Positions 47,438-56,491 of a DNA stretch of 64,000 nucleotides are shown in pieces. Source of the stretch: Mesobacillus maritimus (GTDB taxonomy: Bacteria > Bacillota > Bacilli > Bacillales > Cytobacillaceae). Every line of letters starts with the position of its first letter. Positions within the stretch are counted from its first letter, which is position 1. The notes under the pieces were generated by a model, which saw only the letters and a program-made list of their open reading frames with translations, was not told where the DNA came from and did no database searches. The position numbers were made by a program, and so were the translations under genes. Location: NCBI RefSeq assembly GCF_019749255.1, contig NZ_JACWFH010000012.1, forward strand, positions 248,001 through 312,000, in the 5' to 3' direction.

Positions 47438-50424
47438 TAATCTGCCCTCCTTACATTACAGAGGAATGCTTTGTATTCAGGTATCATCGTATTTGCATCC
47501 CCAATATGAGGTGTTAAACGATTGGCTGTATCTCCTGTTGCATATCCTTTATAGCCAAAGTGCCATGGCATTCCAATGTGGTGAATCGTACCACCCTTAA
47601 GCTTATATGGTTTAAAACGTTTTGTTACCATTGCATAGGCTGTAACATCCCCACGTGCCGAACTGACAACAATTTTATCCTTATTTTTAATGCCTTTTTC
47701 TTTAGCAAGCTCCTCACTCATCTCAACATACATATGGGGAACTAATTCAGATAACCATTCCTGATTTCGAGTCATAGATCCTGATTGCCAATGTTCACTG
47801 ACACGATAGGTTGTTGCTACAATTGGGAAATCTTTGTTATTCCCTTTCTTATTAAACTCTCCATCCCAAACTTTTACGGTTGGATTCATCTCGACACTCG
47901 AGAAAACATTCGGAATCGGACTTTCAAATGGCTCATAATGTTCAGGGAATGGACCATCATTTAAAGTTGGGGCATACATCCCTCCGACTCCATCACCTAA
48001 CATGATGAAAGGATTTATTCCGCCCTCATCTGTTGGTGCTTTTGTTGGGACAAAGTCAGGGATATCGTTTCCTACCCACTTCTTCTGCGCTCTATCCCAA
48101 CTGATTACAGCTCGCTCACTACTCCAAGGCTTTCCACTTGGGTCAGCAGAAGCACGATTGTAAAGAATCCGCCTATTTGCTGGCCAAGCATAAGACCAGT
48201 TTAAGAAGTTGGTTCCGCCGTCCGTATTTTTGCTATCGCGTGCTTTTGATCGATTATTGCCTTCTTCAGGATAAAACCCTGAATAAATCCAGTTCCCGCT
48301 GCATGTGCTTCCATCATCCATAAGAGCACCGAAACCAACCACCTGTTTGCCTGTGTTGTAATCGTAGCCGTTGATTTCCTTACAAACTATGTCAATGTCC
48401 GGATGGTCTCCGTGGCCATATTCCCAATGTAATGCCTTTATTGGCTGGGCTGCCGGAGTATTTTCATTTTTATATAACGCTTTAATTTTTGTGGCTAGAA
48501 CATGAATAATTTCTAGGTCTGCTTTCGCTTCCCCTCTAGAATCGATCGCCTTCCAACGATATTGCATCCAGCGTGAACTATTTGTGATACTTCCTTCCTT
48601 TTCAAAAGAAGCAGAAGCAGGAAGTAAGAACACTTCTGTGGCAATTTTTGAAGGATCACTTCCAGCCTCTTTTTGCCAGAAGGAAGAGGTTTCTGTTTCC
48701 CAAAGGTCAACGGCAACCATCCACTTCAAGTTAGATAAAGACTCTTTTTCCTTTCCAGCATTCGGGCCACCGACTACAGGGTTTTGTCCGAATAAGAACG
48801 CACCTTCAAGTTCGCCTTTATACATGGCATTGAACAATGAAATATGTGAATAGTTTTTATTTCCTTTTGGTAGCATTTGATAGGCAAATTCATTGTTTTT
48901 CGTTGCATTCGGACCATACCAGGCCTTTAACAAGCTAACGTAAAATTTAGGCTTATTGATCCAATAACCTGACTTCGGAGTTTCTTTTTCAAGAAAGGCC
49001 TTCAGTGTTGCATGTTCTGGTATTGCTTTAGGAGCACCAAGATATCCTGGAAGATCACCCCAAAGTAAGGCAAAGTCCGTTGAGCCTTGTACATTGGATT
49101 CACCACGCAGTGCGTTTACCCCACCACCTGGTAATCCGATATTCCCAAGGAGCAATTGAAGCATTGCGTAACTACGAACATTTTGAGTTCCAACCGTATG
49201 TTGAGTGGTTCCCATTGCATACATGATGGTTCCGGCCTTGCCTACCTGTCCAGTTGAACAGAATAACTCACAAATCTTTACATAATCTTCTTTTGGTGCC
49301 CCTGTTACTGTTGATACAGTGTCGGCATCATAACGAGAGTAATGCTTTTTCATAAGCTGGAAGACAGAACGAGGGTTTTCCAACTTTTCATCCTTAAGAG
49401 GGTTGCCCTCTTTATCTGTTTCAAAAGCCCATTGTGTTTTATCATAAGAACTTGTACCTTCATCAAATCCAGAGAATAAGCCGTCATTGAATTTAAAACT
49501 TTCTTTGACGATAAATGAGGCATTTGTATATTTAGCAACATATTCCTTGTGGAATAGGTTATTTTCAATTGCATAATGGATCATTCCACCAATAAACGCG
49601 ATATCTGTTCCTGAACGTAATGGAGAATAAATATCCGCCTGTGAGGAAGATCTAGTAAAACGCGGGTCAACGGAAATGATTTTTCCGCCTCTTTCCCTAG
49701 CTTTTAACAACCATCTGAAACTGATTGGGTGGTTTTCAGCAGGGTTTGCCCCGATGATCATGCAGACATCTGTATGCTGCAAGTCGTTCCAATGGTTTGT
49801 CATTGCTCCACGTCCAAACGATGGTGCCAGACCGGCAACCGTTGAACTGTGTCATATTCGTGCCTGGTGCTCAATATAAGTGACACCAAGCCCTCTCATT
49901 AATTTTGCAAGCAGATACGTTTCTTCATTATCCAATGCTGCTCCACCAAGACTTGCGATGGTCTCTGTTTTATTCACAATCATGCCATCTTCTTTATGAA
50001 CAAATGTCTTATCACGCGTTTCTTTTACACGCTTAGCGATTGTGTCATACATCCAATCCCAAGACTTTTCTTCCCATTTATCACTACCTGGGGCACGGTA
50101 TAGCGGCTTCGTCAGACGCTTTTCTGACGTATATAATTGTCTTAATGTGGTCCCTTTACTGCACAGTTTCCCCTCATTGATTGGGTTATCTGGATCCCCT
50201 TCTGTATAAACCACGGTGTCGTCTTTTGTATGAACCAAGATGCCACATCCTACACCACAGTAGCAACAAATGGTTGGTGTTACAGTTGATTTAGCAATTT
50301 TAAACTCTTTTGTTGAGGCATGGACTTCTTTTTCATTGAAGCCCAGTTCTACAACAGCTAATGTCGCTGCCGCCGCCCCAGTCAATTTCAAAAACTGCCT
50401 GCGATTCAGATTGATTTCAACCAT
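47437..50424 (-). CDS. fdnG: Selenocysteine-containing formate dehydrogenase alpha subunit
   Basis: Oxidises formate at a bis-MGD molybdenum (or tungsten) site outside the cytoplasmic membrane. Read through the in-frame TGA at 49852-49854, the protein is 995 residues. A twin-arginine signal (LNRRQFLKLTG) opens it; the [4Fe-4S] motif CCYCGVGCGILV...CSKG follows; then EHQARI-Sec191-HSSTVAGLAPSFGRGAMTN, which matches the Sec region of E. coli FdnG/FdhF. Conserved sequence continues without a break after the TGA, so it is not a pseudogene. A SECIS-like hairpin follows the TGA at once. RBS AAGGAGAGAG precedes the ATG. The beta and gamma genes are coupled downstream, fdhD upstream. selA, selB, selC and selD are not in the window. 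Confidence 0.95.
49815..49854 (-). promoter_or_regulatory. Bacterial SECIS element in fdnG
   Basis: Directly after the Sec TGA (49854-49852). The apical stem at 49840-49823 is GGU, a bulged U, GCC, loop GGUCU, GGC, ACC. The bulged U and the GG of the loop are the SelB contacts known for E. coli fdhF, and the loop GGUCU is the same. A lower stem UUCAAC with GUU(U)GGA extends it by eye. Confidence 0.85.
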
Positions 50425-50530
50425 TTCTCTCTCTCCTTCCCAAATTTACCTAAAACAGCCCTTATCCCTAGGTATCCCTTTACTTGCTCAATGAAAGCGC
50501 ATGCTTTCTTTAACACTTTCATTTTGTTCC

Positions 50531-51334
50531 TTAATTGAAAATAGTGAGAACCTCACCCCTTTCAATTGGTTTAGCTGCAACAGTTGAGTTTGAGACATCA
50601 TCATAGACTCTTCCTGATGATGTATAGACCGTTGCCATTTTGCCTCTTAAGTACCCAACCACTTCAATATTAAGAAACCTTGCTAACTGGATTGCTTGCT
50701 TAGTAGCTGCTGTCCGAGACCCTATTACCGCAAAACCAAATTTCGCTGTTTTTGAGAGCATTTCATATGAGACCCTACCGGTTGTAAGCAGTACAAGACG
50801 ATCTGGTTGCAAACGCTTTCTGAGTGCGTGACCAATTATTTTATCCACTGCATTATGCCGACCTATGTCTTCACGAACAGAAATACTTCCGTCCTCGTGA
50901 ATAATACATGCCCCATGCATCCCACCCGTTTCTATATATAAAGGTGTGTTCTGCGCAAACTCACTCCGCTTTTTCAATAGATAACTAAGCGCAAATTTCT
51001 CATGCGACGTTACCTTTCGGAAGTTTTTTACATCCGTCATTGAAAAGAACGTTACTCCCCGGCCACAACCAGCGGTGTAATGTTTCTTTTTTGAAAACAT
51101 CTGTTCAGGTTCAAAATCATTATTTAAAGAAACTTGTATCGTTCCTGTATCCTCATTCACTTCAACTTCTTCTACTTCTTCAGGGCTACCAATGAATCCC
51201 TCCGAAAAGAGATAACCATAAGCCCAATCCTCTAAATCCTGGTTTGTTAGCTGAAAAACAGCTACTTCGTACCCATTCACAACGAGTGTAATCGGGTACT
51301 CATCAGGACACCCCTTCTTTAGCATTTTCTTCAC
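50531..51334 (-). CDS. fdhD: Formate dehydrogenase sulfurtransferase FdhD
   Basis: Passes sulfur to the bis-MGD cofactor, needed for active formate dehydrogenase. The 267 residues show VNGYEVAVFQLTNQDLEDWAYGYLFSEGF, the loop Cys in YTAGCGRG (one Cys rather than the CxxC of E. coli, common in Bacillus), GGMHGACI and EDIGRHNAVDKIIG. First gene of the leftward fdh block; 106 bp separate it from fdnG. A predicted Fnr-type promoter lies in front. Confidence 0.94.
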   Translation of the reverse strand: MKKMLKKGCPDEYPITLVVNGYEVAVFQLTNQDLEDWAYGYLFSEGFIGSPEEVEEVEVNEDTGTIQVSLNNDFEPEQMFSKKKHYTAGCGRGVTFFSMTDVKNFRKVTSHEKFALSYLLKKRSEFAQNTPLYIETGGMHGACIIHEDGSISVREDIGRHNAVDKIIGHALRKRLQPDRLVLLTTGRVSYEMLSKTAKFGFAVIGSRTAATKQAIQLARFLNIEVVGYLRGKMATVYTSSGRVYDDVSNSTVAAKPIERGEVLTIFN

Positions 51335-51395
51335 CCCTTAAGATTTGCCTAATCCTCCTAGGAATCTGCAAGCAAGGTTCCTACATTCCCTTTGT

Positions 51396-51438
51396 ATTTT
51401 AGAAACAATAAAATAGAGAATCTGTAAAAATTATCACA
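51396..51438 (-). promoter_or_regulatory. fdhD-fdn promoter with Fnr-like box
   Basis: On the minus strand TGTGATAATTTTTACA (51438-51423) matches TGTGA-N6-TCACA with one mismatch. TAAAAT (51401-51396) is a -10 box with a start expected near 51389, which puts the box centre at -41.5, as in class II Fnr/CRP promoters. No -35 box is needed there. The rest of the 51335-51815 gap shows no gene. Confidence 0.7.
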
Positions 51439-51815
51439 GTTCCAAAATCCCTTGTTGCTTCTCGCTTCAATCAAGGGTTTTAAAACAAACCTTGTACAAG
51501 TACCGACAAACCCAACGAAGGTACTAGTTAACTGGTACTCTATAATTCCAATTTACAGGAAAATCAACTAGTTCCCTTGTCTGAATTGTTACAATCCCTT
51601 TTCAAAACTTTGTCTATTCTGTGTAGGGAATCTTTGGTAGTTTTTTAAAGATAAATCCTAGATATAACGAAGGTTGTCTAGCGATACTTTTTCTATGGTA
51701 ATGGAAATAAAAAAGGTTTTCAGTTACATTTATCACCACTCGCCCCCAAAAAAACTTAATTTAGCCGGTTGACATAAGGCGTAGTTTAGTGACTCAATCT
51801 CTTAAACGTCTTTCT

Positions 51816-51843
51816 TTGTATACAGTTAAACGAGTGGTATAAT
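51816..51843 (+). promoter_or_regulatory. Sigma-A promoter of the pdxK/thiD gene
   Basis: TTGTAT (51816-51821), a 16-bp spacer and TATAAT (51838-51843), 55 bases ahead of the start codon. Confidence 0.65.
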
Positions 51844-51898
51844 CTTAAAATAGATGAATGGCACTACATATGAAGGAACTTCAAGGAGGAAAACGAAC

Positions 51899-52720
51899 AT
51901 GACAATGAAAAAGGTACTAACAATTGCAGGTTCAGACTCAAGTGGTGGAGCTGGCATCCAAGCTGACCTCAAGACCTTTCAGGAACTTGGTGTCTATGGG
52001 ATGACCGCTTTGACAACCGTTGTGACCATGGACCCAAAAGGCTGGCATCATGGTGTCTTCCCTCAACCAGTAGAATTAGTTGAAAAGCAACTTGAAACCA
52101 TTCTTTCGGTCGGCATCGATTCAATGAAAACTGGGATGCTAGGATCCGTCGATATTATTGAGTTAACGGCTCGTAAAATAGATGAGCATCGTTTAGACCA
52201 AGTAGTCATCGACCCCGTAATGGTATGCAAAGGCGAAGATGAAGTACTTCAACCAGAAAACACAGATGCGATGAGAGAGCTTCTTCTTCCACGCGCTACG
52301 GTTGTCACTCCAAATTTATTTGAAGCATGGCAACTTGCACAGACTGGCCCAATTAAAACCATTGATGATATGAAAGAAGCAGCTGCGAAAATTCATGACC
52401 TTGGTGCAAAGTATGTCATGATTAAAGGTGGCCGTAAATTGCAACATGATAAAGCAGTTGATTTGATGTATGACGGAAAAGAGTTCCGTTTATATGAATC
52501 AGAGAAATTTGACACCAACTACACGCATGGGGCAGGCTGTACGTTCGCTGCAGCAATTGCAGCAGGCCTAGGAAAAGGACTGCCGGCAGAGGAAGCATTT
52601 GCAGTTGCCAAAGATTTTGTATCGGAAGCAATCAAGCATGGCTTTAAGCTAAATGAATATGTTGGACCAGTTATGCACGGGGCCTATACCCGCTTTGGGG
52701 CCGGCCGCAAAGCAGAATAA
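51899..52720 (+). CDS. Hydroxymethylpyrimidine/pyridoxal kinase (PdxK/ThiD family)
   Basis: Ribokinase-fold kinase, 273 residues, that phosphorylates pyridoxine or hydroxymethylpyrimidine. It has the ThiD signature LTIAGSDSSGGAGIQADLKTF at the start and the anion hole/catalytic Asp region THGAGCTFAAAIAAGLGKG near the end. Length and sequence are close to B. subtilis PdxK (YwdB-type, 271), which has mainly pyridoxal kinase activity, so I leave the symbol open. The ATG at 51899 follows AAGGAGG; a frame from 51854 lacks this. Confidence 0.9.
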   Translation: MTMKKVLTIAGSDSSGGAGIQADLKTFQELGVYGMTALTTVVTMDPKGWHHGVFPQPVELVEKQLETILSVGIDSMKTGMLGSVDIIELTARKIDEHRLDQVVIDPVMVCKGEDEVLQPENTDAMRELLLPRATVVTPNLFEAWQLAQTGPIKTIDDMKEAAAKIHDLGAKYVMIKGGRKLQHDKAVDLMYDGKEFRLYESEKFDTNYTHGAGCTFAAAIAAGLGKGLPAEEAFAVAKDFVSEAIKHGFKLNEYVGPVMHGAYTRFGAGRKAE

Positions 52721-52793
52721 GGACTACTACATTAAAGCATCAGATAGATTATACGTAAGCTACTAAATTGTTGCCGGAAGGAGGAGGAGAACG

Positions 52794-53141
52794 ATGGATC
52801 CAGTGAATATGAAGAGTGTCCAGGATGCTCTTGAAGGCTTTCTGGATACAGAAGTATATGTCCATCTTGAAACCACAAACGGAGCATATGCGTCGCATCA
52901 TAATGAACAGTTCTTTTCAGCTGGTGCTTATATCCGAAACGCCAAGTTAACCTATGAGCGTGCTAAGATTACAGGTGCTGGACCGTATCGAGTAGGATTA
53001 AAAATTCCGTTCGGATGGGTTTATGCAGAAGGAATTACCCATTATGAACAAGATGATAAAGGGCGATTATTGCTTGCCGGACATGATTATGACGGGAAGT
53101 TAGCTGTAGCACTACAAATTAGCACTACACCTTTCGAATAG
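52794..53141 (+). CDS. DUF1806 protein (YojF-like)
   Basis: A 115-residue protein of the YojF/DUF1806 family. In B. subtilis yojF is directly upstream of bshB2 (yojG), as here, so a role linked to bacillithiol is possible but not shown. Sequence: strand-rich, with GAYIRNAKLTYERAKITGAGPYRVGLK. RBS GGAGGAGG precedes the ATG. Confidence 0.88.
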   Translation: MDPVNMKSVQDALEGFLDTEVYVHLETTNGAYASHHNEQFFSAGAYIRNAKLTYERAKITGAGPYRVGLKIPFGWVYAEGITHYEQDDKGRLLLAGHDYDGKLAVALQISTTPFE

Positions 53142-53164
53142 GTTTAAAGGAGCGTGGAAAGCAG

Positions 53165-53830
53165 TTGAAAAAAGAACGACAAGTACTGGTTGTATTTCCT
53201 CATCCAGATGATGAGGCATTCGGCGTTTCTGGCACGATTGCCTCACACGTCAATATGGGGACACCTGTTACCTATGCCTGCCTAACTCTTGGTGAGATGG
53301 GCCGCAATATGGGTAACCCGCCATTTGCAAATAGAGAAACACTTCCGAGCATTCGCAAGTATGAACTAAAAGAATCGGCTAGAGTCCTAGGAATCTCCGA
53401 TTTACGCATGCTAGGTTATCGTGACAAAACCATTGAATTTGAAGACCCTGATAAGCTTACAAATGAAATATCTAGCATGATTAAAGAACTTGATCCTTCG
53501 CTTATCATCACTTTCTACCCTGGATACTCTGTCCATCCTGACCACGATGCAACCGGTGCTGCCGTTGTCCGTGCGGTAGAAAAATTGCCGGTAGAAAAGC
53601 GACCAACATTACATTGTGTCGCCTTTTCAAATAATTGTGTTGAAGAACTTGGTGAAGCCGATATCGTCTTTGATGTCAGTGCTGTCGCTGACCAAAAGTT
53701 TGATTCTATAAAAGCCCACCAATCCCAGACTCAACTCATGATGGCTGGCATGGCAGAAGGCTTAAAAAATCAAGACCCTGAGGTAATGGCTAGACTAAAC
53801 TTCGAGCGCTTTTGGACCTACAAATATTAA
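53165..53830 (+). CDS. bshB2: Bacillithiol biosynthesis deacetylase BshB2
   Basis: LmbE-type zinc deacetylase that converts N-acetylglucosaminyl-malate to glucosaminyl-malate in bacillithiol synthesis. The 221 residues carry the metal motif PHPDDEAFGVSG at residues 11-22 and the second ligand in HPDHDATGAAVVRA. The start is a TTG at 53165 preceded by AAAGGAGCG. It lies 23 bases after yojF. Confidence 0.93.
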   Translation: MKKERQVLVVFPHPDDEAFGVSGTIASHVNMGTPVTYACLTLGEMGRNMGNPPFANRETLPSIRKYELKESARVLGISDLRMLGYRDKTIEFEDPDKLTNEISSMIKELDPSLIITFYPGYSVHPDHDATGAAVVRAVEKLPVEKRPTLHCVAFSNNCVEELGEADIVFDVSAVADQKFDSIKAHQSQTQLMMAGMAEGLKNQDPEVMARLNFERFWTYKY

Positions 53831-53831
53831 T

Positions 53832-53888
53832 AAAAAGCCTGATCTTTTGTTGCATTGCAGTAACGCAACAAAGGGTCAGGCCTTTTTA
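53832..53888 (+). terminator. Terminator of bshB2
   Basis: Long hairpin: AAAAAGCCTGA with TCAGGCCTTTTT outside and TTTGTTGC with CGCAACAAA... inside, followed by TTTTTATTT. Confidence 0.92.
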
Positions 53889-53936
53889 TTTCTCCGTTCT
53901 TCTCCTCTTCACAAACCTTTCACAAAACCGCTGGAA

Positions 53937-53990
53937 AAGTGTGAGTCAAATCACACTTCAACTCCCGTACCAAGGGGTAGGATGAAATTG
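53937..53990 (+). promoter_or_regulatory. nos operon promoter with perfect Fnr-type box
   Basis: AAGTGTGA-GTCAAA-TCACACTT (53937-53958) is a perfect inverted repeat containing TGTGA-N6-TCACA. TAGGAT (53978-53983) is the likely -10 box, giving a start near 53989-53990 and a box centre at about -41.5 to -42.5. This is the class II layout of Fnr/CRP activated promoters and points to anaerobic control. Confidence 0.85.
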
Positions 53991-54016
53991 TAAATTCATC
54001 TAAAGGGGGAAAGAGA

Positions 54017-54484
54017 ATGCCAAACTCTGTGGCTAGTTTTATTATTTGTGCGATTCTTGGGTTTGGTATTGGCTTTGCGGGTTTTGAAATAGCTGGAAAA
54101 GATGACGTCGCTTCTACCGATGCTCCAACTGAAACCGCAGTCAATACTGAGTCCAACGAAGACAATACACCTGCTGAAGACAGTTCAAATGAGGAAGCAA
54201 AACAACCTACTACTGAGTCTGTAACATCTGCCAACAGTGAAATCCTGAATACGAAAGGATGCTTATCCTGCCACTCTGTTTCTTCACTCAATTTAGAAGG
54301 CGGAGCAACTGGACCAGACTTATCTAAAGCTTTCACCGAAGTTGAAGGAAAGCATGGCAAGCCGCTTAATGAGTTTTTGAAAGAACCAACCTCAGCCGTT
54401 ATGTCTACTGTCATTGGCGGAAACCCATTAACAGACGAAGAAATTCAACAAGTGGTTGATGCACTTCAAGAGGCTTCTAAATAA
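54017..54484 (+). CDS. nosC: Membrane-anchored cytochrome c of the nos operon (NosC-like)
   Basis: A 155-residue protein with one N-terminal hydrophobic segment (SFIICAILGFGIGFAGFEIAG), an acidic Asn/Thr/Glu-rich linker (about 30-75) and a C-terminal mono-haem c domain with CLSCH at residues 82-86 and a likely axial Met in SAVMSTVIGG. It probably passes electrons from the membrane to NosZ on the outer face. RBS AAAGGGGGAAAG precedes the ATG. First gene of the operon. Confidence 0.87.
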   Translation: MPNSVASFIICAILGFGIGFAGFEIAGKDDVASTDAPTETAVNTESNEDNTPAEDSSNEEAKQPTTESVTSANSEILNTKGCLSCHSVSSLNLEGGATGPDLSKAFTEVEGKHGKPLNEFLKEPTSAVMSTVIGGNPLTDEEIQQVVDALQEASK

Positions 54485-54539
54485 GAACTCCTACGACTTT
54501 TCAAATCTATATAAATAATCAAATAAGGTGGTGCAGTTA

Positions 54540-56411
54540 ATGAAGAAATGGATTCCTCCTGTTGCCGGGATTGTAACCGGATTGCTTGCGGCAACCGTTT
54601 TTTTCGCTGACTTTTCTCCGGAAAAAACGACACAAGTAACAGCCGACAACAACAGCAACAAAAGCAATGCTGAAAAAGTGTACGTCCCTTTTGGGGAAAA
54701 AGATGAATACTATTTGATGGCCTCTGGCGGACACTCTGGTCAAATGTTTATTTACGGTGTTCCATCAATGCGTCATATTCGTACTGTCCCTGTTTTCTCA
54801 CCTGACTCTGCAACAGGGTATGGTTTTGACAACCATACAAAAGAAATGATGGGTGATTTTACTTGGGGTGACCTTCACCACCCTGCCCTATCTGAAACGG
54901 AAGGCGATTATGATGGAAAATACTTATTCGCTACCGATGTTGCGAACAGTCGTGCCGCAGTTATGAACTTAGAAACCTTTACAACGAAAGACATCATTAA
55001 TGTTCCAAATACAAGTGGACCTCACTGTGCCGCATTTGTAACGCAAAATACCGAGTACATGTTCTTACCTACTCGCTTCGCTGTTCCAATTGGCAGTGAA
55101 TATGCTTCATTAGACGATTATAGCGAACAATACCGTGGCGTTATGTCTGCTGTTACGTTTGATGAAGAAAAAGAAAAGTTAAATGTGGCTTATCAGGTTG
55201 CTCTTCCACCATGGTCCTATGATTTATCAGATGCTGGTAAAGGAATGTCTGGTGACTGGGCCGTTATTACCACCTATAACACGGAAGAAGCAACAACAAA
55301 TTTAGAGATCAATGCTTCCCAGGCAGACCGTGACTACATCGTCCTCATCAACTGGAAAGAACTTGAGCAAAAAGTGAAAGATGGCGATTATGATGAGGTT
55401 ACTGGACAAAAAATGATTTTCCCTGAAAAGCATAAAGGTGGCATCTACCTCATTCCTGTGGCCAAATCTCCACATGGTGTGGACGTTACCCCAGATGGAA
55501 CTCGTTTTATCGCATCTGGAAAACTAGCTCCTGCGATGACGGTGTTCTCGTTTGAAAAGGCATTTGAAGCGATTAAAAATCAAGATTTTGCTGGCGAACG
55601 TAATGGCATTCCGATTGTAAAATACGAATCTGTTATGGAACGCGAAGTAAACCCTGAAAATGCTCTTGGACCGCTTCATACCCAATTTGATGATAAAGGA
55701 ATGGCCTACACAACGATGTTCATTTCTTCTGAAATTGTCAAATGGGATCCGAACTCTGGTGAAACATTAGACCGCGTACCTGTTCAGTATTCTCCAGGCC
55801 ATGCCGTTGCTGCTGAAGGTGATACCGTCGCACCAGATGGAAAATACATTATCGCCCTTAATAAAATTGCCAAAGATAGTTATCTATCTGTAGGACCATC
55901 TCACCCAGAGTCGATGCAGTTGATTGACCTTCGTGGTGACAAGATGGAAGTCATTCAATCGGCACCTGTAAACCCTGAGCCACACTATGCTCAGTTGGTG
56001 AAAGCAGACAAAATTAAAACCATCTCCGTCTATGACAAAGATGATAAGAATCCAAACGCTGTCTACAACCAAGAAGAAACAAGGATTGAGCGCAAAGGCA
56101 ATGAAGTTCACGTATACGGTATAGCAATGAGATCTAAATTTATTTTTGACGCTAAGGCAGAACGTCCTGACGTCATTGAAGTCAATAAAGGAGATAAAGT
56201 GTTTATCCACCTTACCAACATTGACTTTGACCAAGATATTACCCATGGTTTTGCCATCAATCAATATGATTTGAATATGGAAGTACAACCTGGTCAAACA
56301 AATACCATTGAATTCACTGCAGATAAAGAAGGAACCTTCCCACTTTACTGTACAAACTTCTGCTCAGCACTACACCAGGAAATGTCCGGGTACTTCCTAG
56401 TTAAGCCTTAA
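54540..56411 (+). CDS. nosZ: Nitrous oxide reductase, clade II type
   Basis: Reduces N2O to N2 outside the cell membrane. The 623 residues begin with a Sec-type signal (MKKWIPPVAGIVTGLLAATVFF) and no twin-arginine motif, as in clade II. The seven His of the CuZ centre are visible in GGHSGQ, DLHHPALS, PHGVDVT, PLHTQFD, PGHAVAAE and EPHYAQ. The C-terminal cupredoxin domain has the CuA motif YCTNFCSALHQEM. The ATG at 54540 follows AAGGTGG by 8 bases. All metal ligands seem intact, so the enzyme should be active. Confidence 0.96.
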   Translation: MKKWIPPVAGIVTGLLAATVFFADFSPEKTTQVTADNNSNKSNAEKVYVPFGEKDEYYLMASGGHSGQMFIYGVPSMRHIRTVPVFSPDSATGYGFDNHTKEMMGDFTWGDLHHPALSETEGDYDGKYLFATDVANSRAAVMNLETFTTKDIINVPNTSGPHCAAFVTQNTEYMFLPTRFAVPIGSEYASLDDYSEQYRGVMSAVTFDEEKEKLNVAYQVALPPWSYDLSDAGKGMSGDWAVITTYNTEEATTNLEINASQADRDYIVLINWKELEQKVKDGDYDEVTGQKMIFPEKHKGGIYLIPVAKSPHGVDVTPDGTRFIASGKLAPAMTVFSFEKAFEAIKNQDFAGERNGIPIVKYESVMEREVNPENALGPLHTQFDDKGMAYTTMFISSEIVKWDPNSGETLDRVPVQYSPGHAVAAEGDTVAPDGKYIIALNKIAKDSYLSVGPSHPESMQLIDLRGDKMEVIQSAPVNPEPHYAQLVKADKIKTISVYDKDDKNPNAVYNQEETRIERKGNEVHVYGIAMRSKFIFDAKAERPDVIEVNKGDKVFIHLTNIDFDQDITHGFAINQYDLNMEVQPGQTNTIEFTADKEGTFPLYCTNFCSALHQEMSGYFLVKP

Positions 56412-56433
56412 AGTTCACGGATAAAAATATAGG

Positions 56434-56463
56434 GAGGGTATCAACCATTCGTTTGATGCCCTC
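56434..56463 (+). other. Hairpin after nosZ inside the operon
   Basis: Arms GAGGGTATCAA (56434-56444) and TTGATGCCCTC (56453-56463) pair over 11 bp with one wobble. Only a weak T-rich tail follows, so it may stabilise the nosCZ part of the message or reduce read-through. Confidence 0.6.
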
Positions 56464-56491
56464 TTCCTATTCATGAAAGGCGTGTAGAAGG

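Noticed and set aside
47437-50424. fdnG as two genes or a pseudogene broken by TGA
   Set aside because: The TGA is at the conserved Sec position, is followed by a SECIS-like hairpin and conserved sequence continues in the same frame.
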